Shown: one piece after another, positions 1 through 7,000 of the stretch
Position numbering within the stretch: the stretch's first letter is position 1
Layout of the letters: every line of letters begins with the position of its first letter
Assembly: GCA_965368115.1 (NCBI GenBank)
Contig: CBDULQ010000121.1
Location: forward strand, 1-10,882
Direction of reading: 5' to 3'
DNA from: CBDULQ01 sp965368115
Lineage (GTDB): Bacteria; Pseudomonadota; Gammaproteobacteria; SZUA-229
Length of the DNA stretch: 10,882 bases
Position numbers and translations under genes: made by a program
The notes under the pieces: generated by a model
Database searches by the model: none
The model's input: the letters and a program-made list of their open reading frames with translations, nothing else
Told to the model about the DNA's origin: nothing

Positions 1-21
1 GGGCCAGAGAGAATATAAAAA

Positions 22-381
22 ATGCTCGAAAATTATTTGCCTGTTTTGATATTCATCTGCATCGGTCTGATTACCGGTCTGGTGATGGTAGTGCTCGGTG
101 GTTTTATACTGGCGCCACGTAAGCCCGATGCGGAAAAAAACTCGCCCTATGAATGTGGCTTCGAAGCATTCGAAGATGCACGCCTCAAATTCGATATACG
201 TTACTACCTGGTTGCCATTCTCTTTATTATTTTCGATCTGGAGATCGCATTTCTATTCCCCTGGGCAATAGTGCTGGAAGACATTGGTGTGTTCGGCATT
301 GTGGCGATGGGAATCTTTCTGGGTATCCTTGTCATAGGCTTTATATATGAGTGGAAGAAAGGAGCGCTGGAATGGGAATAG
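22..381 (+). CDS. nuoA: NADH-quinone oxidoreductase subunit A
   Basis: This is a small inner-membrane subunit (ND3 homologue) of complex I. It helps build the quinone-access region between the hydrophilic and membrane arms. The 119-residue length is normal. Three hydrophobic helices are visible at about residues 7-31, 62-84 and 90-110. The loop after helix 1 carries the family motif SPYECGFE (41-48). Its Cys45 corresponds to the loop cysteine whose exposure reports the active/deactive switch in mitochondrial ND3. Helix 2 contains FDLEIAFLFPW with acidic residues Asp72 and Glu74, which are conserved in the family and contribute to proton transfer. The start is the first ATG, after a weak purine-rich stretch (AGAGAG) about 9-11 bases upstream. 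It is the first gene of the operon, and its last codons overlap the start of nuoB. Confidence 0.97.
   Translation: MLENYLPVLIFICIGLITGLVMVVLGGFILAPRKPDAEKNSPYECGFEAFEDARLKFDIRYYLVAILFIIFDLEIAFLFPWAIVLEDIGVFGIVAMGIFLGILVIGFIYEWKKGALEWE
358..364 (+). promoter_or_regulatory. Ribosome binding site for nuoB inside the end of nuoA
   Basis: The sequence AAAGGAG ends 7 bases before the ATG at 372, which is ideal spacing. It lies downstream of the alternative GTG start at 351, so it supports 372 and not 351 as the nuoB start. Confidence 0.75.
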
Positions 382-848
382 AAGGTAAGTTCGACCAGGG
401 TTTCGTGACGACCAGCCTGGATACCGTCATCAACTGGGCGCGTACCGGTTCATTATGGCCGATGACCTTTGGCCTGGCCTGTTGTGCGGTGGAAATGATG
501 CACGCCGGCGCCTCACGCTATGATCTGGACCGATTCGGCATTATCTTTCGTCCCAGTCCGCGGCAATCCGATGTCATGATCGTTGCCGGTACTCTGACCA
601 ATAAAATGGCACCCGCGCTGCGCAAGGTTTATGACCAGATGCCGGAACCGCGCTGGGTGATTTCCATGGGATCATGTGCCAATGGTGGTGGTTATTATCA
701 TTATTCCTATGCCGTTGTGCGCGGCTGTGATCGGATTGTGCCGGTTGATGTGTATGTCCCCGGATGTCCACCCACTGCTGAAGCCCTGCTCTACGGCATC
801 GTCCAGCTACAGAATAAAATAAAACGCACCAATACCATTGCGCGCTAA
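372..848 (+). CDS. nuoB: NADH-quinone oxidoreductase subunit B
   Basis: This peripheral-arm subunit (PSST/NDUFS7 homologue) holds the terminal 4Fe-4S cluster N2, the direct electron donor to ubiquinone. From the ATG at 372 the protein is 158 residues. The four N2 ligands are visible: adjacent Cys37-Cys38 in GLACCAVEMM, Cys102 in MGSCANGGGYY, and Cys132 in the VPGCPP motif. The double-cysteine arrangement is diagnostic for the family. The frame stays open upstream to a GTG at 351, which would add seven residues (MEERSAG). The strong ribosome binding site at 358-364 and the family-like N-terminus MGIEGKFDQGF favour 372. The start overlaps the nuoA stop by 10 bases, suggesting translational coupling. 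It packs against NuoD and NuoH to form the quinone chamber. Confidence 0.97.
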   Translation: MGIEGKFDQGFVTTSLDTVINWARTGSLWPMTFGLACCAVEMMHAGASRYDLDRFGIIFRPSPRQSDVMIVAGTLTNKMAPALRKVYDQMPEPRWVISMGSCANGGGYYHYSYAVVRGCDRIVPVDVYVPGCPPTAEALLYGIVQLQNKIKRTNTIAR

Positions 849-862
849 TAAAAACTGAACCC

Positions 863-1582
863 ATGACAAGTAAAGCTGAACAACTCTCGGACAAGCTGGC
901 GGCTGTATTTGCCGCGCAGTTGCAGTCCAATGCCATTGAAGTCGGCGAGGTGACCATCGAAGTGGCCGCGGCCGATTTAATCGAGGTCTGTACCCGCCTG
1001 CGTGACGATAAAGATCTGGACTTCTCCATTCTCATCGATGTCTGCGGTGTCGATTATTCCGAATATGGTCAGGCGGAATGGACCACTGAAAAAAGTACCG
1101 GTGTCGGATTCAGTCGCGGAGTCGAGGTGGCCAGTCACGGACGCCTGCGGTTCGGTGACGAAATACCGGAAACGGATAGTGGGCGTCCGCGTTTCGCAGC
1201 CGTTTATCACCTGTTATCACTGACACACAATCAGCGTCTGCGCATTCGTTGCTATGCCGAAGATGCAGCCATGCCCGTCGTGCCCTCGGTCATCGATATC
1301 TGGAATGTCGCCGACTGGTACGAGCGTGAAGCCTTCGATCTGTATGGAATTCATTTCGATGGTCATCCCGACTTGCGCCGTATTCTGACGGATTATGGTT
1401 TTGTCGGTCATCCATTCCGCAAAGATTTTCCCCTGTCCGGTCACGTGGAAATGCGTTACGACCCGGAACAGCGACGTGTCATTTATCAGCCGGTGAGCAT
1501 AGAGCCGCGCGTGCTGGTGCCGCGCGTCATTCGTGAAGACAATCGTTATTATGATCCTGAAGGGGATGGGGCCGATGCCTGA
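863..1582 (+). CDS. nuoC: NADH-quinone oxidoreductase subunit C
   Basis: This is the 30 kDa (NDUFS3-like) structural subunit of the connecting module. It carries no cofactor and binds NuoD and NuoI. At 239 residues it is somewhat longer than compact NuoC proteins. The family signature is clear at about residues 153-190: WYEREAFDLYGIHFDGHPDL, then RRILTDYGF and GHPFRKDFPL. The C-terminus (about 193-226) is well conserved, with HVEMRYDPE and EPRVLVPRVIRE. A polar stretch at about 67-110 sits between CGVDY and the YHLLSL strand and looks like an insertion relative to short homologues. The ATG at 863 is 14 bases after the nuoB stop and has no convincing Shine-Dalgarno sequence, so translation may depend on coupling to nuoB. 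It is separate from nuoD, unlike the fused E. coli gene. Confidence 0.96.
   Translation: MTSKAEQLSDKLAAVFAAQLQSNAIEVGEVTIEVAAADLIEVCTRLRDDKDLDFSILIDVCGVDYSEYGQAEWTTEKSTGVGFSRGVEVASHGRLRFGDEIPETDSGRPRFAAVYHLLSLTHNQRLRIRCYAEDAAMPVVPSVIDIWNVADWYEREAFDLYGIHFDGHPDLRRILTDYGFVGHPFRKDFPLSGHVEMRYDPEQRRVIYQPVSIEPRVLVPRVIREDNRYYDPEGDGADA
1561..1565 (+). promoter_or_regulatory. Probable ribosome binding site for nuoD
   Basis: AGGGG lies 9 bases before the ATG at 1575, within the end of nuoC. It abuts another in-frame ATG at 1566 too closely to serve it. This favours 1575, which also gives the family-typical MPEIRNFTLNFGPQHP N-terminus. Confidence 0.55.
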
Positions 1583-2828
1583 GATTCGTAATTTCACCCT
1601 CAACTTCGGGCCACAGCATCCAGCCGCTCACGGCGTGTTGCGACTGATCCTGGAAATGGACGGCGAAGTTATACAGCGAGCCGATCCACACATCGGTCTA
1701 CTGCATCGTGCCACTGAAAAACTGGCTGAGAGCAAACCTTACAACCAGAGCATCGGTTACATGGATCGTCTCGACTATGTGTCGATGATGTGTAACGAAC
1801 ATGGTTATGTGCTCGCAATCGAAAAACTACTTGGCATCGAGGTGCCGGAGCGTGCCCAGTATATTCGTGTCATGTTCGACGAGATCACTCGCCTGCTAAA
1901 CCACCTGCTGTGGATCGGGGCGCACGGTCTGGATGTGGGTGCCATGGCCATGTTCCTGTACGCCTTCCGCGAACGCGAAGACCTGATGGATATGTACGAG
2001 GCAGTGTCCGGTGCGCGGCTGCATGCAACCTATTATCGTCCCGGTGGTGTTGCGCGCGATCTGCCCAATGCCATGCCCCAGTACAAGCCGAATCGTTTCA
2101 AGAGTCAGAAGCAGGTCGATAAGCTCAACGAATCACGTAGCGGTAGCCTGCTCGATTTCATTGACGACTTCACCCAGCGTTTCCCGAAATATGTCGACGA
2201 ATACGAAACACTGCTGACCGATAACCGGATCTGGAAACAACGTCTGGTCGACATCGGTATTGTGACGCCGGAACGTGCGCTGCAACTTGGCTTTACCGGA
2301 CCCATGCTGCGCGGTTCCGGTATCGAATGGGATTTGCGTAAGAAACAGCCCTACGAAGTTTACGATCGTATGGAATTCGATATTCCTATCGGCACTAACG
2401 GCGATTGTTACGACCGTTACCTGGTGCGCATGGAGGAAATGCGTCAGTCCAACCACATTATCAGACAGTGCGTGGAATGGTTGCGCAATAACCCGGGACC
2501 GGTGCTGGCGGAAGACCATAAGATCGTGCCGCCGAAACGTGAAGAGATGAAAGCCGATATGGAATCGCTGATTCATCACTTCAAGCTGTTTACCGAGGGT
2601 TTTTGTTTGCCAGCCGGTGAGGCCTATGCTGCGGTGGAGCATCCAAAAGGTGAATTCGGCGTTTACCTGATTTCCGATGGTGCCAATAAGCCCTATCGTG
2701 TGAAGGTGCGTGCACCGGGATTTGCCCATCTGTCCGCGCTGGATGAAATGACGCGTGGTCACATGCTGGCTGACGTGGTGACCGTAATCGGCACTCAGGA
2801 TATCGTATTTGGTGAGATTGACCGCTAA
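1575..2828 (+). CDS. nuoD: NADH-quinone oxidoreductase subunit D
   Basis: This is the 49 kDa (NDUFS2-like) subunit, related to the large subunit of NiFe hydrogenases. It forms most of the ubiquinone pocket next to cluster N2. The protein is 417 residues, normal for the stand-alone form. The N-terminal loop has LNFGPQHPAAHG with His15 and His19. Tyr68 is in MDRLDYVSMM. By motif alignment, His19 and Tyr68 match the quinone-headgroup residues His38 and Tyr87 of Thermus Nqo4, with a constant offset of 19. Further conserved blocks are GTNGDCYDRYLVRMEEMRQS, the PAGEAY segment and the C-terminal DIVFGEIDR (409-417). The frame is open back to a GTG at 1533, but the ATG at 1575 gives the canonical N-terminus and overlaps the nuoC stop by 8 bases. 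Its TAA shares one base with the nuoE ATG. Confidence 0.98.
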   Translation: MPEIRNFTLNFGPQHPAAHGVLRLILEMDGEVIQRADPHIGLLHRATEKLAESKPYNQSIGYMDRLDYVSMMCNEHGYVLAIEKLLGIEVPERAQYIRVMFDEITRLLNHLLWIGAHGLDVGAMAMFLYAFREREDLMDMYEAVSGARLHATYYRPGGVARDLPNAMPQYKPNRFKSQKQVDKLNESRSGSLLDFIDDFTQRFPKYVDEYETLLTDNRIWKQRLVDIGIVTPERALQLGFTGPMLRGSGIEWDLRKKQPYEVYDRMEFDIPIGTNGDCYDRYLVRMEEMRQSNHIIRQCVEWLRNNPGPVLAEDHKIVPPKREEMKADMESLIHHFKLFTEGFCLPAGEAYAAVEHPKGEFGVYLISDGANKPYRVKVRAPGFAHLSALDEMTRGHMLADVVTVIGTQDIVFGEIDR

Positions 2829-3334
2829 TGACTGAAACACAGAACACAAATGGCGATTTGCTGAGCGCGCACACGCGGGAAGAAATCGACAACTGGATCA
2901 AACGTTATCCGGCAGAGCAGAAAAAATCGGCGCTGCTTGCGGCGTTGCGTGAAGTGCAGCATCAGAACAACGGCTTTTTAACTGTTGAACTGATGGATGC
3001 CGTGGCGGATTACCTGGAACTGAGCAAAATCGAAGTCTACGAAGTGGCCAGTTTCTATTCCATGTATGAACTGCAACCGGTCGCACGACACAATATCGCG
3101 GTATGCACCAACGTGTGTTGCATGTTGATGGGTTCCGATGGCATCGTCGATCACCTGGAAAGCAAGCTCGGTATCAAACTGGGCGAGAGCACTGCCGATG
3201 GCCGCATCTATCTGAAGAAAGAAGAAGAATGCCTGGCTGCCTGTGCCGGCGGTCCGATGATGCAGGTTAATCACAAATACTACACCGATCTCACTCCTGA
3301 AAAAGTGGATGAGATTATCGACGCTCTGGAGTAA
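2828..3334 (+). CDS. nuoE: NADH-quinone oxidoreductase subunit E
   Basis: This is the 24 kDa (NDUFV2-like) subunit of the NADH dehydrogenase module. It has an N-terminal helical bundle (about 15-75) and a thioredoxin-like domain holding 2Fe-2S cluster N1a, which sits beside FMN. The 168-residue length is typical. The cluster ligands are Cys93 and Cys98 (C-x4-C, in AVCTNVCCML) and Cys135 and Cys139 (C-x3-C, in EECLAACAGGPMM). An additional cysteine, Cys97, lies directly beside ligand Cys98. The helical part contains ASFYSMYELQP, a family motif. The start codon overlaps the nuoD stop in a TAATG junction. Only a weak GGTGAG lies 11 bases upstream, so coupling to nuoD translation is likely. It pairs with NuoF, encoded 2 bases downstream. 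Confidence 0.97.
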   Translation: MTETQNTNGDLLSAHTREEIDNWIKRYPAEQKKSALLAALREVQHQNNGFLTVELMDAVADYLELSKIEVYEVASFYSMYELQPVARHNIAVCTNVCCMLMGSDGIVDHLESKLGIKLGESTADGRIYLKKEEECLAACAGGPMMQVNHKYYTDLTPEKVDEIIDALE

Positions 3335-3336
3335 TC

Positions 3337-4617
3337 ATGGCGAACGAAGTTTGCTACGCAACCTTACAGTTTGAAGACCAGCCATGGTCATACGAAAACT
3401 ACCTGAAAATCGGTGGTTATCAGGCGTGGAAAAAAATTATCGACGAAAAAATTCCACCCGAAGACGTTATCGAGATGGTCAAGCAGTCCGGCCTGCGTGG
3501 TCGCGGCGGTGCGGGCTTCCCGACCGGTCTGAAGTGGAGTTTCATGCCGCGTAATGCACCGGTGCAGAAATATATCGTATGCAACTCGGACGAATCCGAG
3601 CCGGGTACCTGCAAGGATCGCGACATTTTGCGCTTCAATCCCCATGCGCTGGTGGAAGGCATGGCCATTGCCGGCTACTGTATCGGCGCTACTGTCGGTT
3701 ACAACTACATGCGTGGAGAGTTTCTCGACGAGCCTTATCTGCATTTCGAACAGGCTGTGAAAAAAGCTTACGCAGAAGGTTACCTGGGTAAAAATGTACT
3801 GGGTAGCAGTGTCGATTTCGACCTGTATCCCACGTTGGGTGCCGGCGCTTATATTTGCGGCGAAGAAACCGCATTGCTGGAATCGCTGGAAGGTAAGAAG
3901 GGGCAGCCGCGTTATAAACCGCCGTTTCCGGCCAATGTCGGTCTCTACGGCATGCCGACAACCATCAACAACACCGAATCTCTGGCTTCGGTGCCGAGCA
4001 TTATTCGCAACGGCCCGGAATGGTTCGCCAAACTGGGTGTGGAAAATTCCGGTGGTGTGAAATGTTTTTCCGTCTCCGGCCATGTCAACAAACCGGGCAA
4101 CTTTGAGATCAATATGGGCACGCCCTTCAAGGATCTGCTGGAAATGGCGGGCGGCGTGCGCAATGGGCATCAGCTGAAAGCGGTGATTCCCGGCGGCTCT
4201 TCGGTACCGGTAGTGCCGGCCGAAATCATGATGGGCCTGAGCATGGATTACGATTCCATTTCCAAGGCCGGTTCCATGCTGGGCTCAGGTGCCGTCATCG
4301 TGATGGATGAAACCACCGACATGGTGAAAGTGTTGCAACGTATTTCCCGTTTTTATTTCTCCGAATCCTGCGGCCAGTGTACGCCGTGTCGTGAGGGCAC
4401 CGGCTGGTTATATCGTATGCTGACGCGCATTGTAGACGGCAAAGGTCAGCCCGAGGACCTGGACAGGCTGGACGATGTGGCTGCGAAGATCGAAGGTCGC
4501 ACCATCTGTGCATTGGGTGATGCCGCAGCCATGCCGGTACGCAGTTTCGTCAAGCACTTCCGTCACGAATTCGAATATTACATTCAACATAAACGCAGCA
4601 TGGTCGAGGCCGCATGA
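3337..4617 (+). CDS. nuoF: NADH-quinone oxidoreductase subunit F (NADH- and FMN-binding)
   Basis: This is the 51 kDa (NDUFV1-like) catalytic subunit. It binds NADH and FMN, accepts hydride from NADH and passes electrons singly through 4Fe-4S cluster N3. The protein is 426 residues. The glycine-rich nucleotide-binding motif GLRGRGGAGFPTGLKW is at 52-67. CNSDESEPGTCKDR (82-95) and GAGAYICGEETALLESLEG (168-186) line the FMN/NADH cavity. Cluster N3 is bound by Cys345, Cys348 and Cys351 in ESCGQCTPCREGTGW and by Cys391 in TICALGDAAAMPV. All ligands are intact. A GGAG at 3328-3331 lies 5 bases before the ATG, supporting this start. The stop overlaps the nuoG start as ATGA. It forms the electron-input module with NuoE and NuoG. 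Confidence 0.98.
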   Translation: MANEVCYATLQFEDQPWSYENYLKIGGYQAWKKIIDEKIPPEDVIEMVKQSGLRGRGGAGFPTGLKWSFMPRNAPVQKYIVCNSDESEPGTCKDRDILRFNPHALVEGMAIAGYCIGATVGYNYMRGEFLDEPYLHFEQAVKKAYAEGYLGKNVLGSSVDFDLYPTLGAGAYICGEETALLESLEGKKGQPRYKPPFPANVGLYGMPTTINNTESLASVPSIIRNGPEWFAKLGVENSGGVKCFSVSGHVNKPGNFEINMGTPFKDLLEMAGGVRNGHQLKAVIPGGSSVPVVPAEIMMGLSMDYDSISKAGSMLGSGAVIVMDETTDMVKVLQRISRFYFSESCGQCTPCREGTGWLYRMLTRIVDGKGQPEDLDRLDDVAAKIEGRTICALGDAAAMPVRSFVKHFRHEFEYYIQHKRSMVEAA

Positions 4618-6998
4618 GCGAAGATTTAGTCAACATAACCGTCGATGATCGGGAACTGAAAGCGCCCAAAGGCGCCATGCTGATTTCAGTGACCGACGCC
4701 AATGGCATTCGCATACCACGCTTCTGTTATCACAATAAATTATCAGTCGCGGCGAATTGTCGTATGTGTCTGGTCGAAGTCGAGAAAGCGCCGAAGCCCA
4801 TGCCGGCCTGTGCGACGCCGGTGATGGAAGGTATGGTTGTGCATACCCGTTCACCGAAAGCGATTGCGGCTCAAAAATCGGTAATGGAATTCCTGCTCAT
4901 CAATCATCCGCTGGACTGCCCTATTTGTGACCAGGGTGGAGAGTGCGAACTGCAGGATCTGTCCGTGGGTTTCGGTGGTGACTCATCCCAGTATGCGGAA
5001 ATCAAACGGGTTGTGGTCGATAAGGATATCGGTCCTTTGATTTCGACCGAACTTACACGCTGTATCCAGTGTACCCGTTGTGTCCGCTTCGGCGAAGAAA
5101 TTGCTGGCATGCGCGAGCTGGGTGCGACGGATCGTGGCGATCGTATGAAGATTGGTACCTTCGTTGCTAAAAGTGTCGATTCCGAAATGTCCGGTAACGT
5201 CATCGACCTGTGCCCGGTGGGCGCGCTCACCGCCAAGCCGTCACGTTTCTCGGCGCGTTCCTGGGAGATGGTACAGCATCCGGCGATTGCGCCGCACGAC
5301 AGCGTCGGTTCCAATATTTATGTACACACTTTCCGTGGCAAAGTCACGCGTGTGGTGCCGCGTGAAAACGAAGCGATTAACGAAGTGTGGATTTCCGATC
5401 GCGACCGCTTCAGTTACCAGGCGGTACATGCGGAAGATCGTCTGACCACGCCGATGATCAAGGAAGACGGACAATGGCGAGAAGCGGACTGGGAAGAGGC
5501 GCTGCAAAAAGCCGTATCGGGTATCCAGGCCATCGTCAAGAATGAAGATGCCGATCAGTTCGGTGTCTGGGCTTCCCCGAATGCGACGCTGGAAGAACTT
5601 TATCTATTACAGAAAATTACCCGCGGTATTGGTTCGAATAACATCGATCATCGTTTGCGGCAGAGCGATTTCTCCGATCAGGATGCGGCACCGGTGATGC
5701 CCTGGCTGGCACAGGATATTCAGAACATGCGTCGGCTGCGCGCGGCACTGTTGATCGGCTCCAATGTGCGCAAGGAGCAACCCATTATTGCGCATCGTTT
5801 GCGTCAGGCGGCGATCAAGAAAGATGCCAGAATCAGTTTCATCAATCCGCGCGCCTTCGACTGGCACTTTCCGGTCAGTCACGAATGCATCGGTTCACCG
5901 CGCGCCATGCTCGATCATCTGGCCGCCGTTGCCAAAGCCGCATTCCAGGTCTCAAAGGCGGATGTGCCGGCACCACTGGCCGACATCATCAATGGGGTGA
6001 ATATCGAGCCTGAGCATACACAGATTGTCGAGGAACTGGTGGCCGCTGAAAATGCGACAGTGCTGCTCGGCAATCTGGCCCAGTACCATCCTCAGTTTGC
6101 AGTGATTCGCGTACTCGCCGATGCGATTGCGCAACAGACCGGTAGTCGCTTCGGTTATCTGCCCGATGCCGCCAACAGCGCCGGCGCATGGCTGGCGGGT
6201 GCCCTACCACACCGCACCGCAGGTGGTGTGGCCGCGAGTGCGGCGGGTAAAGCCTTTGTTGATATGATTGAGCAACCCTGCAAGGCATTGCTGACTTTTA
6301 ATGTCGAACCTGAACTGGATAGTGCATACGCATCCAGCGCATTGCAGGCGGCAGCGGCAGCTGAGTTTGTCGTCGCCGTTAGCAGTTTCGTCACCGATAC
6401 CATGCGTGATTATGCCGATGTGTTGTTGCCGCTGGCGGTGTTTACCGAAACCTCCGGTACCTATGTCAACGCAGAAGGTTTCTGGCAAAGTTTCCGTGGC
6501 GTCACCGAAGCCGTCGGCGAAGCGCGCCCGGGCTGGAAAATCCTGCGTGTGATGGGCAACCTGTTCAACCTGGACGGCTTCGATTATGTGGCGTCCGATG
6601 AAGTGCGTGATGAAATCAGATCCGCCTGCCAGTCGATTGAGCTCGATAACGCCGTCAAGGTTCAGGCTGCAGTCCGTCTGCCTGCGGCAAGTAGCGGCGT
6701 ACAACGCATCGGTGACGTGCCCATTTACGCCATTGATGGCCTGGTGCGTCGTGCCCAGGCATTGCAACGTACGGTCGATGCGCGCCAGGATGAAGTGCGC
6801 ATGAACAGCAGCCAGGCCGAGCAACTGGATGTCAGCGCGGCCAGCAAGGTGAAAGTGATGCAAGGCGGTAAGCATGCTTATCTACCCCTGGCCATCGATG
6901 ATGCGATTCCCGACGGTTGTGTATGGATTGCTGCAGGCATTCAGGCCAGTTCAGGGCTGGGTCGTCTGTACGGTGATGTCGAAGTGGAGAAAGTCTGA
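4614..6998 (+). CDS. nuoG: NADH-quinone oxidoreductase subunit G
   Basis: This is the 75 kDa (NDUFS1-like) subunit and the largest of the complex, at 794 residues. The N-terminal ferredoxin-like domain binds 2Fe-2S N1b through Cys38, Cys49, Cys52 and Cys66. The next segment binds 4Fe-4S N5 through His98, Cys102, Cys105 and Cys111 (H-x3-C-x2-C-x5-C). N4 is bound by Cys150, Cys153, Cys156 and Cys200 (CIQCTRC, then LCPVGALT). From about residue 215 to the end it resembles molybdopterin oxidoreductases, but as a remnant: I see no sign of cofactor use, as expected for the family. The extra N7 cluster of E. coli and Thermus is absent, since no cysteines occur around GSNIYVHTFRGKV (about 233-245). 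The C-terminal third is alanine-rich and less conserved. The start overlaps the nuoF stop by 4 bases. Confidence 0.97.
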   Translation: MSEDLVNITVDDRELKAPKGAMLISVTDANGIRIPRFCYHNKLSVAANCRMCLVEVEKAPKPMPACATPVMEGMVVHTRSPKAIAAQKSVMEFLLINHPLDCPICDQGGECELQDLSVGFGGDSSQYAEIKRVVVDKDIGPLISTELTRCIQCTRCVRFGEEIAGMRELGATDRGDRMKIGTFVAKSVDSEMSGNVIDLCPVGALTAKPSRFSARSWEMVQHPAIAPHDSVGSNIYVHTFRGKVTRVVPRENEAINEVWISDRDRFSYQAVHAEDRLTTPMIKEDGQWREADWEEALQKAVSGIQAIVKNEDADQFGVWASPNATLEELYLLQKITRGIGSNNIDHRLRQSDFSDQDAAPVMPWLAQDIQNMRRLRAALLIGSNVRKEQPIIAHRLRQAAIKKDARISFINPRAFDWHFPVSHECIGSPRAMLDHLAAVAKAAFQVSKADVPAPLADIINGVNIEPEHTQIVEELVAAENATVLLGNLAQYHPQFAVIRVLADAIAQQTGSRFGYLPDAANSAGAWLAGALPHRTAGGVAASAAGKAFVDMIEQPCKALLTFNVEPELDSAYASSALQAAAAAEFVVAVSSFVTDTMRDYADVLLPLAVFTETSGTYVNAEGFWQSFRGVTEAVGEARPGWKILRVMGNLFNLDGFDYVASDEVRDEIRSACQSIELDNAVKVQAAVRLPAASSGVQRIGDVPIYAIDGLVRRAQALQRTVDARQDEVRMNSSQAEQLDVSAASKVKVMQGGKHAYLPLAIDDAIPDGCVWIAAGIQASSGLGRLYGDVEVEKV
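6207..6231 (+). repeat. Intragenic inverted repeat in nuoG
   Basis: The 7-base arm CCACACC (6207-6213) is perfectly complementary to GGTGTGG (6225-6231). Inside it, ACC (6216-6218) can pair with GGT (6222-6224) around a GCA loop, with GC left unpaired on the 5' side. There is no T-run afterwards, so it is not a standard intrinsic terminator. It lies in the poorly conserved C-terminal part of nuoG. Any function is unknown and it may be chance. Confidence 0.5.
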
Positions 6999-7000
6999 CC

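Noticed and set aside
351..371. Upstream GTG start that would extend NuoB by seven residues
   Set aside because: The strong ribosome binding site (358-364) lies downstream of this GTG and serves the ATG at 372. The extra residues do not resemble NuoB N-termini.
1533..1574. Upstream GTG start that would extend NuoD by fourteen residues
   Set aside because: The added sequence is out-of-frame nuoC coding sequence. The ATG at 1575 gives the canonical NuoD start and has a plausible ribosome binding site.
2133..2849. Antisense open frame of 238 codons opposite nuoD
   Set aside because: It is a shadow of nuoD with no recognisable motif; it spans the nuoD/nuoE junction without any independent signal.
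3388..4170. Antisense open frame of 260 codons opposite nuoF
   Set aside because: It lies wholly within nuoF, has no family resemblance or convincing ribosome binding site, and is explained by codon bias of the sense gene.
6204..6875. Antisense open frame of 223 codons opposite the nuoG C-terminus
   Set aside because: It is a complement-frame shadow rich in His, Gln and Arg. No domain or promoter-like signal supports it.
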